Assembly: GCA_964304625.1 (NCBI GenBank)
Contig: OZ199839.1
Coordinates: forward strand, 7,192,001-7,256,000
Direction: 5' to 3'
Length of the DNA stretch: 64,000 bases
DNA from: Kudoa neothunni
Taxonomy: Eukaryota > Cnidaria
The notes beneath the pieces are model-generated. The model ran no database searches. It had not been told where the DNA came from and worked only from the letters and a program-made list of their open reading frames with translations. Positions within the stretch are counted from its first letter, which is position 1, and each line of letters begins with the position of its first letter. Positions 1-12,723 of this stretch are shown in pieces. The position numbers were made by a program, and so were the translations under genes.

Positions 1-27
1 GGATTAATTGTTATTTTTCACATTGTG

Positions 28-585
28 GATAAAATGCAGAATGATGGCCGAATTTTCAGATTATAGATTATAACTAGTTGGAATATTAATCCTATATCGT
101 GAAACCAAATTAGTGTTATATTTATGATATAATTTCTGGTGGGAGTTACTTAACGTCGGCCAATAAATTATTGCTGATATTATGGTTATGCCTTTGTCAC
201 AATTAAACACCTAATGCTTGCGTAAAATACAAATTCTGTTTTCTTATATACATAGAATTAATAGTAGGCAATCGCTAAGGATGAAATTTAATAATCCGAC
301 AAAATTAGAGTTCTTCGACTTAAACTCTACAACACATAAAGCATGCTTTACTTGAGCCAACTTAATTGATGATATAGCCTGTCGAAATAATCGCGAGGGA
401 CTAGGAGTTCTCTGCATTAATAGATTGCTGCAAATGCTATTGTGATGACAAATAGCTATTGCTGAAAGTATCCTACTGAATACGCAACACCGATCAATAA
501 TACTCATTATATAAATATTCAACGGGTTCGTTTTTGTACGTTGTCGCTGATTTGGATAACGGCCAATATGATGCCTTTTTACCCT
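28..585 (-). repeat. Long inverted repeat, left arm
   Basis: This arm matches, in reverse complement, the segment at about 4868-5265. Shared blocks include the outer stretch around AAAATGCAGAATGATGGCC, a central block beginning ACTAGGAGTTCTCTGCATTA, and the inner end around TTCGTTTTTGTACGTTG. The two arms are diverged, with insertions such as roughly 90-170 here that the other arm lacks. Similarity stops at about 585. A 92-codon open frame inside the arm has a partner in the other arm, but I regard it as a by-product of the repeat. The outer end may continue beyond the window. Confidence 0.8.
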
Positions 586-1524
586 AGTTTACCAAATAAT
601 AATCTGGGTTCAAATTGACCCTAAGACACTTCTGAAGATGATTTTTAGCGACTTTAGAAGGTTAAACAATCTAATTCGTTTTCGTTCAACATTGTAAATG
701 TTGAACCCTGCACGATATTATCTGAATAGTATACATTGTTAAAAATATAAATATTAACGCCACACAAAAAATGTGTTATAATTAAACGTTTACAAATTTT
801 TTAAAAAATGAGAAAACCCCTAAGAACACAAGGTGACCATAAAACCTCCCATGATCTTGGGAAAATTCCAAGCTCTGGCAGCCCCCTGTGTCAACAAGTG
901 CGCATGCACAGTAAAAAAATTTTTCCTTATAGAGCAGGGCTCTCCGATTTTTTTTCCGAGACTTATACTTTGAGTCAATGAAAAATTGTACGGGGAGCAT
1001 GCTTTTTACATAGATGTACAGTTTCTAAGTAATCAGAGTCCTTCTCAAAAATATATCATGTAGGATTCGTGCGCAATGAAAGCTGAGATAAGTCTGATAA
1101 ACAAATAGTCGTTTGGTATATTTTACAGAAAATTAATTCATTTTCAATCCACTATTTTCTATCTATTGGTATACGAAATAATAATGAAAATTTATCTCTT
1201 TTCCAGTCATAAATAAATTACAGTTGTGCACGGATATTACGCACTTTTTTGGAACAAAGACTCAAGTGCGTAATAAACCTACACTATTTAATATCCATTG
1301 GTGTGCGTGCGCATATGTGGAAAATTTAAGGGTGCGCGACCCTTTTTTCTGTTTATTTTTTTATTCTCTCGTTGCACTAATAATGAAGTTAATAGAGTGA
1401 TGTGAAAAATTTTGGTGATAATTTTTGTTGTTCACAGAGTATTTTGAGAGTTAATAGGATAGTTTAAGACAGAATTATTTGTTCAACAAGAAATTTGTTA
1501 TTTGTTATTTCTCTTGTTTTAGTT

Positions 1525-1978
1525 TTAAACGAAGCTTATTTTATTCTGCAAAAGGAAAAATTTAATTTTGTAATGTGTTCCAGCATTTCGGTGCGATGGA
1601 CCTGGAATTTAACTGTATTTCTTTTAGATTTTCTATTTAATTCGTTCATTTTTAGAATAACTCTCGAAGCAAACTCATGGAGCTGCCCTCGACCTACATT
1701 TATAGGAGTATTGTCTTTCGTGTCGTCTTTTGTGTCATTGGCTAATTTATCTTCCTATTTTATTGCACTCTCTGGACAGCTTTATATTTCTCGTTCTCGA
1801 AAGTTCGATCCATTCATTCACCTATTCTTATATCGAGTAGTTTGAATTTTTTTAAGAGTTTAGCGATAAATCTTAAATCACTTGAAATAACGTCTGAAAA
1901 TATTTTTGATTTTATTGATACAATTGTATTCGATGTGGTACCTTCGCGCGCGCGCGCAAATAAATTAATCGAGGACAT
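1525..1978 (-). CDS. Possible small unidentified gene
   Basis: On the minus strand an ATG at 1978 opens a 58-codon frame (MSSINLFARAREG...) ending after DIRIGE, next to a candidate donor (ATAG/GTGAAT). A second open block at about 1745-1580 follows an acceptor-like AAAATAG. It reads EDKLANDTKDD, then GRGQLHEFASRVILKMNEL, and ends exactly at a good donor (TTCCAG/GTCCAT). After a 56-nt candidate intron ending TTTTGCAG a short tail closes at 1525. The last block looks helical and charged, like a subunit of a coiled-coil complex, but I recognise no family. The join between blocks one and two does not keep phase cleanly. It could be a coincidence of open frames. Confidence 0.3.
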
Positions 1979-2443
1979 ACCTCACGCCAGATCTTTGGCC
2001 TCGCGCATATACCACTCGCAGTCAACAATCCTGATTATCAAACCTGCGCCATTTAACTAATTACGATCGGCGATTATAACCATAAGCTTTTATAAATTAT
2101 TTTAATTTAATTATTTACATTGTTGTTGTACTTCTAACTATAGAATATAATCTACTATTACGCATAATACCATTTTTTAATCAAAACCATGTTTTTATAT
2201 TCTAACAATCATATAATTTATTTAAACTTTTGTAGTTGAATGTAATGTGCATTAAGTCCATTGATAGGATAAATTATAGATGGAATATTTAATAAATTTA
2301 ATTTTGCTTTTTTCGCGGACGCGTTGTTGTGTTTTCACCTGCTCTCTACTATGATACAATAAAAACTGAATATAACTTTACCTAAAATTCAAGTCGCCTT
2401 AGCTGCTTTAACATTTCTAATGAACATATATTTATTGAAATAA

Positions 2444-3349
2444 CTAAAACAAATTTAAATAGATATAATCTCCAATTATGTGTAAAAATAACCTCTTATA
2501 CATATATTTTCTGGTTCCATTTAATGGCAAAGATAATTTTAATTGGCGCCAGGTAGATTCAATTGTATTAGTATGCGTCCCATCTTTAGTAACGAAACAC
2601 TTACTGTGATTTACAGCTCGATGTCTGTATCCCATACTTCCGAGCGATTTATAAACTTTAGTGGCATCCGTAAATATTGTTGTCCCTGAATTTTATTATT
2701 TTCTTGGTCCCCATAAAAAATACCTGGCATTATGTATTTTTTAATTAACGGAAACAATATGGTATGGTTTCTTTTTTTTACAGGAATAGCAAAAATTCGG
2801 TTGGTTCCACGTTCAATGCCGTCAAACACCCATTACCCTTCTATCCTCCGACCACGATTATATTTCCTTTTTCCAAATTTGGACTCATCTATCTCGACAA
2901 TCTTTCCAAGCCCTAGTAATTAATTATATATGATTGAAATAATTGGTTACCTCCAATTGGTTGAGATTCAAGTAATAGGATTTCTCCACAAAGGAATCTA
3001 AATTCCCTTCTCCAATCCACAAGAGTTGCGACGGATCCTAGGCGTAAATCCGATTGGATAAATGAATTTTTGCAATTATGCAACCAGTAGTAAATCATAA
3101 AGAGTATTGTCTACACTGAAAAATTAACATAGTTACTAACAATATTTTTACTCTTAATTTCATGTTTGAAAATTGGAGCAAGGAATTTAATCTTATAGAA
3201 GTGAATTTTCTGTATTTTTTATTGTTGCAGCGCCATGCAACCTTGTCGAGCTTCATTTTGGACTCTTTGACTAATTTTACCGTTCCAGTAGTACATTTTG
3301 TGAAAATGCCATTCCTGTTTTTTAAAACATTAAACCAAATCAAAAACAT
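2444..3349 (-). CDS. ISXO2/Merlin-like DDE transposase with tiny introns
   Basis: This is a transposase of the IS1595/ISXO2-related (Merlin-type) group, which cuts and pastes its own DNA element. The N-terminus keeps a worn zinc-ribbon-like region (KCTTG ... WRCNNKK). It is followed by the family block QPIGG/LGKIVEIDESKFGKRKYNRGR. The three catalytic acids are visible in EIDESKFG, IFTDATKVY and NTIESTW, and VNHS is present. The protein reads through only if three GT-AG introns are removed: 3111-3151 (41 nt), 2913-2950 (38 nt) and 2686-2723 (38 nt). With them removed there is no frame break in about 260 codons. It lies between the two arms of the long inverted repeat, though that does not prove they form one element. 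No terminal repeats were found close to the gene. The start at 3349 is the first ATG of the frame and is uncertain. Confidence 0.85.
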
Positions 3350-4867
3350 TATAAGGTATTATTTACTTGAGGAAATCTTATATATTTTACCAGTGTTAAA
3401 GATCTTTGTCATAGTCGCTTTTTAACCACGTGTTTTATCGTAAAGACGTAACGTTGTTTTCCACAGTGAAATAACAATTCAGAAATCTTTTATAATTAAT
3501 ACATAAAGATTTATTTTGTCCCGTTTTATGGTTTACACTGTTATTTCTTTTAAAAAAATATTTTGACGAATCATTTGAAATACTTATCATATTTTTGTGC
3601 TATGCTTATGTCAATATTATATTGTTACGTAATAAATTAATCTAATAAATAAATAAAGCTGTTTATACGAGAGTAACTGAACATATATTCAAAGCTTATT
3701 TATTTCATAATTGTTTTTAATTAAATTATTAAAATACTTAATCATTCTAATATTAATAAAATAGATAATTTTTTATAATATGTAATTATATATGTTTGTT
3801 AATGGCGTGATAATTCCATACGTGAGCGACTGTATTCGAATAAATCTGGCATGAGTTACCAACTAGGCTTGATGCTATCTTAATAGTGTTATTTTTCAAT
3901 GTGGTTTCCAACTTTTTACCATTAATAGATAAAATATCCCAAAATAAAGTAGTTTTTATAATAAATCACGTGTATGGTGTCATTAAATATATTCGAGGTG
4001 TCAGATTTTTTAAATATTATTTAAATTTATTCTATTTCCATGTGTATTTTATGGTAAACAAATATAAAAAGTAACAACATATTTGTCATTGGTTTTTGAT
4101 GTTGACATTTAAATGAATATGCTATCATAACGAGCGTTAGAACGATCCAATCTATGTATAAAAATTTGTAAAACTAAAACACTTGCCGGTGCATTGTTTG
4201 GTGATATTTATGAATCAAATAAAGAGAGAGCAGATAGGAAATTCGCAGAAATTATGGGGAACGTGACGTTATCTCTGCGCATGTGTGGGCACCACCAATT
4301 CTAAAGTGGAGGGGTTAAACTTTAATTAGCGTCAAGATTAAGTTATTTATTTTTGTTGTTAGATTATTTTAAATTTTTATACTTCAAATTAGAATCAATG
4401 TGCATTAAAAAATTATATAAACTAAAACTTTACATTCGAGATAGGATCACACGATTATTTTTCTCATTTAATTTATAATTAATTAATCTGAAAAAACTAC
4501 AAAATCCAACATTCCGTCGAGGAAAACCAAAGGCACTGGCAGTTGACACGGAAGTTTTCAATCCAAAATGGCAAGCAAGGTCACGCATTATCCATTTTTA
4601 ATCCCGACAACTCCTATCTATAGTTTATTTATAAAGTTAGTTTCTTAGAATATGCTATATTTAATTATTTTTGGCACATCGCCTCGCTCCCGGTGGCCAA
4701 AAATAGTTAAATACGCTAAAAACTATACCTACCTGGATATTACTATCCGTGTCTATAGCCACGCTCTTGTTAATATATGGTCGGAGTTGATACACCCCTG
4801 CCAGAAGTGATCATGATTTTAATTTCGTTGTTCACAGTTGTTAAAAGCATGATTCTTACAAAAAATG
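3350..4867. other. Non-coding stretch inside the inverted repeat
   Basis: Very AT-rich, with short chance open frames such as 3886-4074 that show no family motif or coding character. I see no RNA gene. It lies between the transposase and the right arm of the inverted repeat and may be internal DNA of a decayed composite element. Confidence 0.5.
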
Positions 4868-5265
4868 GTAAAAATGTATCATAGTGGCCGTAATCCAAAT
4901 CAGCAACAACGTACAAAAACGAACCTGTTGAATATTTTAATAATAAGTATTAATCAGTGTTACGTCATCTGTAGGGTACTTTCAGCAACCGATATTTGTC
5001 ATCACAATAGCATTTGCAGTAATCTATTAATGCAGAGAACTCCTAGTCCATCGCGATTAATTCGACAGACTATACCAAAAATTAAGTTGGATTGTCATAT
5101 TTCATCCTTGGCGGTTGCCTATTATTAATCTGTCTATAAGAAAAAAGAATTCGTACTTATACAAACATTAGGTGTTTAATTGTATCTAATGCGTAACCAT
5201 AACATCAAAAATAATATCCAAACTAATTATAATCTATAATCTGGAAATTAGGCCATTATTCTGCA
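4868..5265 (+). repeat. Long inverted repeat, right arm
   Basis: Reverse-complement partner of the arm at 28-585. The open frame at 4865-5128 shares the string ICHHNSICSNLLMQRTPSPS with the frame in the left arm. Its survival in both copies could mean a coding sequence in the ancestral repeat or simply DNA identity. The outer end is near CATTATTCTGCATTTTAACC. The sequences on the inner side differ from the left arm beyond the block GGTAAAAATGTATCATAGTGG. Confidence 0.8.
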
Positions 5266-5841
5266 TTTTAACCCAAAAAACATCTAGCTTTAATGTTTCT
5301 GTGAGTTAATTTGAAACATTAATATGCTTTTTAAAGTTATTAGGAAATCTCTCAGTGCTTAATATTCCCAAGCAAAGCTGGGCAGTTCTTATTAATCTCT
5401 CATGAATGAACAGAGATATTTTACTGGAATTTTTAAATAATAAATTTTCTGGTAAACAGACTTGCAAGATCGAACAAAGTTTCCTAGTTTTGATGATCTT
5501 ATTTTAATCATAGAATAGGATAGCTATATTTATTAGCAATACGACATAGCGATTAAAATGTATTATATGGGTGTAACTATTGAATACAATATAAATCATA
5601 CTTAAAATGTACATTTTAATTAGCATATGTTTACAGTCAATATAATAAATATATATGTATTACGCGAATAAAACTCGAAGGGTATTAAAAGTATATATGA
5701 ATAAACCACAAATTGGTCTGACTATTTTGACGCAGGTACCGCAACCTTGAGTGATATGCTGTGCAACCGTTTCACGTCAATAAATATATGTTGCTTCATA
5801 TGTAAATATTTATTTGAAAAAATCAATTAAATTTTAATTAG
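5266..5841. other. Intergenic or 5' region of the FN3-like gene
   Basis: No convincing first exon or signal peptide for the downstream membrane protein was found here. The stretch is AT-rich and ends in a good acceptor (TTTTAATTAG at 5832-5841). Confidence 0.4.
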
Positions 5842-8800
5842 GGTTTGTCTTGAATAATGCGGCATCTAATAATCTTGATAATTCCATCATGAAACTTACT
5901 TTCTCAAACGTGGACAATAAATATACTATTTCTCTTTCCGGATACGGAATCGAAAATAGTAGTAAAAAATGTGCCCTCCAATTTTATGAAAAAGCAACCA
6001 ACGCATTCAAATTATTTTCTTCATGTGTTAATTATATAGAAAATAGTGCTGGGGAACCAGGGTCAAGTATGTGCATCTATGACTGTAAGAAGGTTGAATT
6101 CAAAATGAATGGAGACGAATTCAAAGAAATTAAATCTCTAAGATGGTGCCAAGGTAAAAACAATGAAGATCTAAAAATATGCCCCATCAAAAAAGTTTTT
6201 ATACTCCAAGGTATAACTCATTCATGTTAGAGTGGATAAATTCGTTTCAGATATTTACGTAAAAACTACGATTTCATCAGTCAAGGCAGATGAAGAGTTT
6301 ACATTAACTATTCAAAGCAAAGTCAACGGAGGCTTTACCTCGAAAATTGATGGTACTCAAGAATCGAGGGTAGTATCAAATGATGCTTTCTTCAAAGAAA
6401 ATTCTATTAAATTAAGTCCATTGTCGGATCAACCTAAGTATATAATCGAATTTGATAATCGATCACCTGAAATATTTTTTAATCCACAAAAACCCACAGA
6501 AGATTTTTTTATAGCAACCGGTGCTCGTTGGACTACAAGTTATGGTAGACATAAATTTTTCTATGTAGTAACGCTTGTAAATCCAAAACCTTCATTAATA
6601 TGTTACTTCGGAATAAAAGCTATTGCAGAAAACCATTTTTACTCTAGTTGTTCTTCATCGAACACGTATGTATCGTGTTATAAACCTTGTGACAAGGCTT
6701 ATTTGACGCATCCAAGGGTTACCATGTCATATGCCAATCTACTTGTAAGGCCGATAACTAAATCTATATCAAGGGATTTTATTCAACTATTAACATGTAA
6801 ATTTTAGTCTCATTATATAAATTAAGTATTTCTTAGTCAACAACCATCAACACGACGTTACTCATAAAAATAATAATGATGTTACTGTTGATCTCACACA
6901 TTTTAACAAAGTTGGATCAAATGAAACTGTTATAGACGGAGTTAAAATCGGACAAATAAAACTAATAAAGAAATATATGGGAATCGGAAATAACGGAATT
7001 ATTCCTACTTGTATTAATGATAAATGTGATACTTTCTCTTCAATAACTTTGACCTCACTTCTGCCGTCGACAGAATATATTCTCAGAATTAAAATAATTG
7101 GAATGATTAAAAGAGATTTTAAAGAATCAAAATATTACTATAGATATTTTTATTTTAAAACTAAAGGTACCTTTATACATATTTCATAAATATCTTTATA
7201 TGTTTTAAAAAGGAAAGGAATTTCTATCTACCAGGACTATCACAGCGACTTTTGTGGAGGGAAGTCCCACAAAGTTGACTCTAACTCTAGCTAATCTGCT
7301 TTCCGCTGAAACTGATACCAATGCTAAATGTGAACTCTACTATTCGACTTTTGGAAGTGAATCATCCAAGTTTCCTGCCACTTGTGAAATGAACGGGAAA
7401 AATGTTTTTTTGTCTTGGTGCTTGCAATGGCACTTTTAAAATTATAAATCTTGATCCAAAAACAAGGTACAAAATAACGGTGTGCTCTAAAAGGTACACG
7501 TGTGTCGACAGCAGTGAAGTAGAAAGTAACATTTATTTAGTAAAAGCGTTATATTGTTTAATAGCTACCGGAGATACACTGTCACTTACTTCAAGTAATG
7601 ATGTCACGAAACAAAAGACTACTGTCAAAATGACTCCTTCAAGAAAAAATTCTGAATCTATGTGGACTTATCTTTTGATAGAAAAAAATTCCATGGAAAC
7701 AATTATTGATTGTTTGAACAGCAACTGCAATCCTTCGGTGTTAGTTTCCGAGGGGACCACTAAATTAGATATTCCATGGAGCAAACTTAATTTTGAAGTC
7801 ATATACCAAATAATTGCAGTAAAACAAAGGATATACAAAATATTCTTACAGAGATATAACAAGTGGTTATTTTCTTAATACTTAAATCAAATATTCTTAG
7901 GTGACAGAGTTGATGGTAATGAAGAAATGATTCTGCGATATGATTCGAATGCTCAGAAATGTAAAGTTAAATTTAGGGGTGATCTACATAAACTTAAGTG
8001 ATAAACAATGCACTGTCAAGAAGGCAAAATCCGATTTGAGTGTATACGAAAATTCTGGTGTAAATGGAGCCTCAAACGTACACAATTGCAAAAATTTGGG
8101 AAAGGAATTTTTTATTTCTCACGATACCACCAATAAATTGAACTATATTTCTGTTGTATACAAAGAAACAGTAACTATAAAATCGGACACAAGTGAAAGT
8201 GTAACTTCTCCAGAAATACAGCCCACTGTGTCAGTTGTATCTAAAGTTGAGTCAGTTACATCTGAAGTTGTGCAAAATTCAGGTGGGGCAAATGAAAAAG
8301 ATGAAGAAACCACAACGCAGAAACTAGCCGAACCACAAATAACTACAAAAGAAATTAATAAAGGAAAAGTTTTTTCATATTATATAGGTAACATTTAATC
8401 GTAAACAATCTTATAAAATAATTAAGATTATTTTGAGAATGTCCATTACGAAGCAAAAATTGGTCGCGATCTACTTTATTTACGCTCACACAAATGTTCC
8501 TTAAATTGTGCAACCTACAAAGACAATCAAAAACAAAATTCTATCGAAGAAACACAAAAAATATTAAAAGGTTCTTGTAATTGGGGAGATTACATAGTTG
8601 CATTCGATGAAAACGTTGAGGACTACCACATAATTTGCCCCAAACATTTCGACTTCCATTTTTTTTATGATAGTACGTTGATAAAAAATGGTGCGACCAT
8701 TTTTAATAGATTCTATTTTGAGCTGGCGATTAATGAATCAAACAGGAAGTTGACGGTGAAATTGGTTAACGAGGAACCATCGGAATTATGCACATTCGAA

Positions 8801-11800
8801 TGGATCGATGCAACACCATTATCAGAAAATACCTTTTATTCTACCGAGTGCAAAAATAATAGAAACTGCTTATACAGCTTATGTAGTAGTATTACTTTTG
8901 ATAGTATTCCAGAAAATGTGAAGGCAGTAAAAATTCGCGTCCTTAAATTAGGAATGGTACCGTTATATAGTTATGATAACAACATTCACTTTTGTAATTT
9001 TAAATTTGGTATAAAATTGAATTAACTTATTTTAGTAAAACACCTAAATGATATTCCTCCTACAATATCCGGTTCTAATATCAAAATTAATATCACGAAG
9101 GCTAAGTTGGATGAGGATGGTAAACCATTTGCAATTCTTGTTGATAATCTTTGTACCTTAAATTATTGGAATGTTTATGCTCCGTTGAATTATGAATGGG
9201 ATAAAAAAAGAATCGATAATGTGACTTGTAGGGTAGGTGAAATGGAAATATCGCTAGGCACACGTCATTTACTTAATGAGGTTGCTGTGAATATCGAAAC
9301 GATTCCCAATCATGAAGTAATGAAATACTTTTATTATAGAAAAAGTAATCCTTTATAGTAAAACATTTTTATAATTCTTTAAGAATCGTCGAACAGTCTT
9401 TCAACCACCGCCGTTAGTACTACTTCCACCACTGACGGATTTAATCTCACCCCAGTTCCACAGCCCCGACAAGCAAATGCACAATTTACTTGAAACAAAC
9501 AGATTCAAATCTTGGATACATTCCGGCAGTTTGTAGAGGAAATAAACCATGTGTCAATAACTGCGATACACAATTTAATATTATTGGATTAAATTCGGGT
9601 GCCAACTATGATATAAAAAGTAGTGCCTACAGGAGATTACGCGGAACAAATATTTAAAAACCAAAAAACAGGTAATATTTTTATTCAAATTTTCGAAAAT
9701 ATTCTTTAGCTGGAGAGCCAATAACTTTTAAAGTTTCCAATGAATCAACAAGGAAAACACTTAAAATAATTCCTGACAAAAATTTTGAAAACATTAATGA
9801 AACTGATTGTTATTATCAGCTATGTAAATATGAAATGGATGAAAGTAAATAATTAAGAATTTTCTAAAATAAAATAACTTAGATTCATCAACGGATCTGT
9901 CAAAACCATGTACAGGACACACAACTGAATTCTTGGTCTCAAAATGCAATCAAATTAATCTACATAATGGCTTATATAGCAGTGAAAACAATTACAGGGT
10001 AATCGTGTACGCAAGCGGAAAATCAGCGCCATATGAGCTTTTTGTGCCAGGTGAAAATTATAACGTATATTAGAATAATATCAGTTTAGCATTTTTCCGA
10101 TCTGGTAAACTAAAGCAGAAGTTCATACCTTCAAACGAAGACGAACCCGGAATTGGAAAATTTTCGATTTCTCTGTCAGAATTTCCAAAGAGTAATAAAT
10201 GCGCAATAAAATTTCTAGCTTTGAAATAACCCCGGCTTACAAAAAACCAACTTGTTCTTCAAACATGAATGGAAATTTTTGTGTTGTGAATTGTGATGTA
10301 ACAGATTTTGAAATTGGTTATGTAAATTCAAAAGTGGATCGATACATAGCAGTTTTTTACGGTGATAATGACGATAATGCCAAGAACTCTATTAGGGTTC
10401 GGTTTTTCCAATAATAATGGGTAAATAAAATAACTTATGATGCTTATCTATATAATTAACAAAAACAGTTGGTTCAGCCAAAACATATTCATTCTTCTCA
10501 TATATAAAAACACTCATTAAATATATGTTATTTATTATAGATAACCTACATGAAAACACGTACAAGTTGGAACATGTTGGCGACAAAATTAGTTTTTTCC
10601 TACAAATCAACATCCAAAACCGACTTTAGAATTATTGCTGATAAATCAAAGGTGATAAATAGTGATAATAATGGTTTATCTGTATTTGACTATTCTGATA
10701 CACCTGAAAATAAATCAGTCACTCTCCCAATTAACGAGATCAAAAATAATTATAGGATTGATTCAACCATTATGTGGCCTCAGTTGCTTTATTTCAAAGA
10801 TAATACTTTTGTGAATGATACAATTCCTTTAAAAACGAATATTATTTTCTCCATTTCTGAAGTTAATGATAACAACAGGAAGTTAAAAATCAATTTCTCT
10901 CCTGGTCCATATAATGATGAAATGTGTCACGTTAAGGTCTTTAAAGTGGATGAAATGGGTGCAGATCAAGAAAATAAGGTTTTGAATACCTGTGATAATA
11001 TAACAGATGGGTGTTATCAGTTATGCCAAGACGGTATAATAAATTTAAATGAAGATTACGATAAAGTTGGAGTCACTGTGAAACGAAGATATGATCTAAA
11101 GAAACACAAACAATATTTTAAAAGTAAATTTAATTTTTTCCCCCACTAATTATTGCTTTTAGAGGGTGACAATGGATTCACTTTGTCGGAATTAACCAAA
11201 ACCGGGGTTACTTTGACTGGACTAAATACTTATCAGAATATAAACAAAGATGGCGAAACCCCATCATGTAACATTAGAATCTCAAAAGCACACTCCTCTT
11301 CTATTGAATCAACGGCTCAGTGTGGTTCTAACGAATGCACCACTACCTGTGATAACTCATATTCGATCACTGGTTTGTCTCCTGGTACTAATTATGTGGT
11401 ATCAACTCAAGTTTCAAACCTCGGATTTAAGGAAAATTACACCAAGAAAATCACCTTCAGAACCCGTATATTCTATTTTAGATTTTTTGGTTAAAATTAA
11501 CTAGTTGGTGATGCTGCATTGAGTGAATCAAGCAAAGGTCCAATCCTAGATAAAGAGGGCGTTAAAATCACCCCACTTCAATCTAATAATGAGGAACTTA
11601 TGTGCCAATTGTATGTTAAAAAGAAAGGCGGATCCAACTCAAAATATATGGCTGTTTGTCATGGAATGGGAATTTGTGAAAACAAATGTGATAGTGAATT
11701 TAACATAGCTAATCTCGAGTTAGGAGAAACGTACGAAATAATTGTTGAACCATCTGATGACAAACAAGATAAAACCTATGAAATAGAAATAAGTAATGAA

Positions 11801-12723
11801 TAATATTTAGTCTACTTATAGAATAATTTTTAAGAAAATGGTGAGATTGATATCAAATGTACATATTATGGAGAGAGTGATTTGAAAATCGATGTGAATT
11901 TTGATCAAAAAAATGAAAATTCGATTTGTCCTTTTATGTTTTACGAGAATACAGAATATAAAGAAAAACGTCCATTGATTGCTTGGTGTCATGATAATGA
12001 TCGGGAGTGTTCAGCAAATAAATGCGTTATTCAGATAAATGGATTGTCTAAAGACAAAGATTACATTTTGGAAGTGAAAGCGAAGGGCTACTCAAAATAC
12101 AAAATAGAAGATGTTCCATGTAAATAAGTTGATTACATTATTTTCAATATTTTTAAACTAATTATCTGTTTATATACATATGAAGACAAAAAAGTGTCAC
12201 GATTAATAGGGTAAAACCAAAATATCCTTTATGTTTTATAATATTCTTTTTAGTAAATGTATTATTGAGAGGAACTATATTAACGTAAATATATCTACAA
12301 GAGCAACACATAAAGAGCGAATATGATGATGTTGATTTTGAGGATATCACCGAAGATGTGATTACAAGAGTTCAAGGAGGGTATATATTTATTTAATGAT
12401 ACGCAGAGTAGTATATATTTATTTAGTTATTCAATTAATATATAAATATTTATTATTTAATATGAGTAGAAGCTAAAGGAACCTTAGACTATGAGACGGC
12501 GACAAATAATTATGCGTATTTTATGCTATCATTCTAATGTTTTACCCTTTAATAGGTCTTATGAATTTTACATGTAAATTTATAATCACATCATTCTGTT
12601 TAAATAATGGTTTTTAGTCTTTATGCCTTGATACCACTTGTGGAATCAATATTATTGATCACGGGTATATTTATTTTTAGAAGGTGGAAAAGAAGAGTAA
12701 GAAATAAAGGGAGCCATCCTTAA
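5842..12723 (+). CDS. Type I membrane protein with many cysteine-bearing FN3-like repeats (5' end missing)
   Basis: A multi-exon gene with roughly one repeat per one or two exons and introns of about 40-60 nt. At least five repeats carry the fibronectin-III signature near their end, for example LTSLLPSTEYIL (about 7050), ITGLSPGTNYVV (11360), IANLELGETYEI (11705), INGLSKDKDYIL (12030) and IIGLNSGANYDI (9570). Just before it lies a cysteine cluster of the type AxCxGxxxCxxxCD (ATCGSNECTTTCD, AVCHGMGICENKCD, AVCRGNKPCVNNCD). More diverged repeats fill 5842-6760, 7253-7860, 7900-8390, 8450-9340 and 10080-11130. A threonine/serine/glutamate-rich spacer lies at 8200-8360. The C-terminus (12604-12723) is a hydrophobic segment ALIPLVESILLITGIFIF followed by the basic tail RRWKRRVRNKGSHP and a stop, so the chain should sit outside the cell. 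No signal peptide exon was found. One exon has an apparent frame break at a T-run near 7402-7420, and some joins are unresolved. I know no named family with this architecture. Confidence 0.75.

Noticed and set aside
1495-1845. 116-residue plus-strand open frame
   Set aside because: It is hydrophobic and shadowed by better, splice-bounded blocks on the minus strand.
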